From positions 1 through 14,769 of the forward strand of contig JALXER010000267.1 in NCBI GenBank assembly GCA_027069385.1: 14,769 nt of DNA, written 5' to 3'. Under the pieces are notes generated by a model, which made no database searches, had not been told where the DNA came from, and saw only the letters and a program-made list of their open reading frames with translations. Of the stretch, positions 13,045-14,769 are shown one piece after another. The stretch comes from Paracoccaceae bacterium. GTDB taxonomy: Bacteria; Pseudomonadota; Alphaproteobacteria; Rhodobacterales; Rhodobacteraceae. A program made the translations under genes and the position numbers. How positions within the stretch are numbered: position 1 is the first letter of the stretch; each line of letters begins with the position of its first letter.

Positions 13045-14063
13045 GTGACCTGCTAAAACCGCTAATCGAAAAGGCTACAACCGGGCCGCTGACCCGCGAA
13101 GAGGCCGCGACCGCCTTTGGGGAAATCATGGACGGCAACGCCACCCCCGCACAGATCGGCGGGTTCCTGATGACCCTGCGCACCCGGGGCGAAAACGTGG
13201 ACGAATACGCGGCGGCGGCGCAGGCCATGCGGGCGCGGTGCAAGCCGGTCAAGGCACCCGCCGGTGCGATGGACATTGTCGGAACCGGTGGCGACGGTAA
13301 GGGGACGCTTAATATTTCGACCGCCACAGCCTTTGTAGTGGCCGGTGCCGGTGTGCCGGTGGCCAAGCACGGCAATCGCAACCTTTCTTCCAAATCCGGT
13401 GCAGCGGATGCGCTGGCGCAGATGGGCATTGATGTGATGGTCGAACCTGACGTGGTCGAGCGCGGTATTGCCAAGGCCGGTATCGGCTTCATGATGGCAC
13501 CGGTCCATCATCCGGCGGTGCGCCATGTAATGCCCGCGCGTCAGGAACTGGGCACCCGAACCATCTTCAATATCCTTGGCCCGCTGACCAATCCGGCCGG
13601 CGTAAAGCGCCAGCTGACCGGCGCTTTTTCGCGGGATATCATTCGCCCGATGGCCGAAACTCTGCGCGCGCTTGGCTCGGACAAGGCCTGGCTGGTGCAC
13701 GGGTCCGACGGCACTGACGAATTGTCCATTGCCGGGGTTTCGTGGGTCGCGGCGCTCGATAACGGGCAGATTGCGGAATTCGAGGTCAACCCCGAAGATG
13801 CCGGCCTGCCGGTGCACCGGTTCGAGGAAATCATCGGCGGGACTCCGGCCGAGAACGGCCTTGCCTTTCGTGCCTTGCTGGAAGGGCGCGAAAACGCCTA
13901 TCGTGACGCAGTTCTGCTTAACGCTGCTGCGGCGCTAACCATCGCCGACAAAGCCGAAGATCTGGTCTCCGGCGTGGAAATGGCCCGCGAGAGCATCGAT
14001 TCCGGCGCAGCCCTGCGCGCGGTAACCACATTGGCAAGCATTACCTCCAATCACGAATCGTAG
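13041..14063 (+). CDS. trpD: Anthranilate phosphoribosyltransferase (TrpD)
   Basis: Joins anthranilate to phosphoribosyl pyrophosphate, the second step of the tryptophan branch, in the cytosol (340 residues, usual length). Signature motifs are GTGGDG (about 80-85) for the PRPP phosphates, NISTATAFV, KHGNR (109-113) with the loop SSKSGAADAL, and GPLTNPA in the second half. The start overlaps the trpG stop by 4 nt. In many Rhodobacterales trpC follows directly or overlaps; here the next 87 bases hold no gene and a convergent DNA-repair gene comes next, so trpC must be elsewhere or absent. No clear terminator is seen after the stop, only a 5-bp stem CTATT/AATAG near 14080-14092. Confidence 0.97.
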   Translation: MSDLLKPLIEKATTGPLTREEAATAFGEIMDGNATPAQIGGFLMTLRTRGENVDEYAAAAQAMRARCKPVKAPAGAMDIVGTGGDGKGTLNISTATAFVVAGAGVPVAKHGNRNLSSKSGAADALAQMGIDVMVEPDVVERGIAKAGIGFMMAPVHHPAVRHVMPARQELGTRTIFNILGPLTNPAGVKRQLTGAFSRDIIRPMAETLRALGSDKAWLVHGSDGTDELSIAGVSWVAALDNGQIAEFEVNPEDAGLPVHRFEEIIGGTPAENGLAFRALLEGRENAYRDAVLLNAAAALTIADKAEDLVSGVEMARESIDSGAALRAVTTLASITSNHES

Positions 14064-14150
14064 CGCTCCCGCCCGAGTCTATTCTCAATAGGTTCAGTTC
14101 AAGGGCAAGGCGCGTAAGGGTGCGGGTTACCATGCACTGCCTTCACCCAT

Positions 14151-14769
14151 TCAGGCTTTTGTGCGCCACTCTACCCCGTTCAGTCCGGCAAAGCGGGCAA
14201 ATCTGCCCAGTTCCGCATCCAGCAGCGCCCGCCGTGCATCGCCCCATTTTACCCGCGCCTCGGGCCAGAACCCTGCCACCTGCAGGTGGCCTTCTTTGCG
14301 TGCGGCCTTCAACTCGATCCGCCCGACAAACCGGTCGCGTTCGAGCAGCGGATACACATAATACCCCCAGCGCCGCTTTGCCTTGGGCACAAACATTTCG
14401 TTGCGATAGTCAAAGCCGAACAGGCGCGCCAGACGGGCGCGGTCACGGATGGCCGGATCAAAGGGGTTTATGATGCGCATGCGCCGCGGCCCCGCCTTCA
14501 GCCCCGCCAGTTGTTCTGCCAGATCGGGTGCGGCGAAGGCCCGAACCAAAGACCCGTCGGCGGCGATGATTTCGACCTCGGGGCGGTCGGCGGCCCAGGT
14601 GCGCGCCTCGGCCACGCTGACCGCATCCCAGAACCGCGCGATCTCGGCCGCGCTGGCAAAGCCCATCCGGCCCAGCGCCTGCCCACACAACCAGTCGATC
14701 TGCGCTGCCTCGCTTGGGCGCTCGTCACGCAGGTGCGCCGGAAACACCCGCTTGGCCAGATCGTAATAC
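14151..14769 (-). CDS. YcaQ/AlkZ-type winged-helix DNA glycosylase, C-terminal part
   Basis: Partial: the frame is open through the right edge, and its first visible residues (YYDLAKRVFPAHLR) fit the interior of the family, so the GTG at 14747 is not the start. About 206 C-terminal residues are present. FGFDYRNEMF followed by VPKAKRRWGYYVYPLL and then RFVGRIELKA is the family's hallmark block. Relatives (E. coli YcaQ, Streptomyces AlkZ) are HTH_42-fold glycosylases that remove alkylated bases and unhook interstrand crosslinks. The catalytic Gln motif would lie in the missing N-terminal part, so activity cannot be judged. It converges on trpD with 87 bases between the stops and is probably unrelated to tryptophan synthesis. 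Confidence 0.88.
   Translation of the reverse strand, partial: YYDLAKRVFPAHLRDERPSEAAQIDWLCGQALGRMGFASAAEIARFWDAVSVAEARTWAADRPEVEIIAADGSLVRAFAAPDLAEQLAGLKAGPRRMRIINPFDPAIRDRARLARLFGFDYRNEMFVPKAKRRWGYYVYPLLERDRFVGRIELKAARKEGHLQVAGFWPEARVKWGDARRALLDAELGRFARFAGLNGVEWRTKA

Noticed and set aside
14064..14150. Remnant of trpC after trpD
   Set aside because: Only 87 bases, with no indole-glycerol-phosphate synthase motif in any frame I could read.
1..14769. Mobile element, phage, CRISPR or defence island
   Set aside because: No transposase, integrase, terminal inverted repeats, spaced direct repeats or defence-type domain was found. Codon use looks even across the genes.

Overview
The window looks like the chromosome of an alphaproteobacterium of the Rhodobacterales (Roseobacter/Rhodobacter group). 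This rests on the GC-rich codon use, on a membrane urate hydroxylase with a fused cytochrome c (PuuD type), and on a yibQ-type gene lying between trpE and trpGD. From memory, Rhodobacter sphaeroides has a similar trpE-yibQ-trpGDC arrangement. I see no tRNA, rRNA, CRISPR array, transposase or phage gene. Coding density is high and almost every gene has a recognisable family.

Layout. (1) 160-4967, + strand: a class I/II aminotransferase, a stretch of about 210 bases packed with perfect hairpins, then a PpiD/SurA-like periplasmic folding factor and trpE with only 4 nt between them. The hairpin stretch carries an open frame (1365-1592) that starts in the aminotransferase stop codon, has four Trp codons within 12 codons, and runs over the ppiD start. 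It is the most intriguing candidate here, as a possible tryptophan-sensing leader upstream of ppiD-trpE, but it is unproven. (2) 4970-8856, - strand: a tight operon read as purine nucleoside phosphorylase, SDR oxidoreductase, urate hydroxylase PuuD and glycerate kinase, with 4-nt overlaps or a 16-nt gap. It fits purine use: nucleoside to base, urate to 5-hydroxyisourate, and recovery of glyoxylate-derived glycerate. The SDR has no obvious step. (3) 8916-11039: a single-domain cupin, a stand-alone Lrp/AsnC ligand-binding (RAM) domain protein, a kynurenine-formamidase-like alpha/beta hydrolase, a short DksA/TraR zinc-finger protein and a 66-residue helical protein of unknown function. (4) 11040-11213: a structured region without a gene, ending in a perfect 13-bp inverted repeat between convergent genes. 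(5) 11214-12329, - strand: a YibQ-like 'divergent polysaccharide deacetylase' that has lost the family's metal-site motifs. (6) 12463-14063, + strand: trpG and trpD overlapping by ATGA. (7) 14151-14769, - strand: the C-terminal part of a YcaQ/AlkZ-type winged-helix DNA glycosylase that continues past the window edge.

Together, trpE (large subunit) and trpG (glutaminase subunit) form anthranilate synthase and trpD makes the next step. They are split by about 7.5 kb of other genes, and no trpC follows trpD. The clearest system-level signals are the split trp locus, the purine operon with its unassigned SDR, and the two hairpin-rich regions. I found no unmistakable new defence or mobile system.
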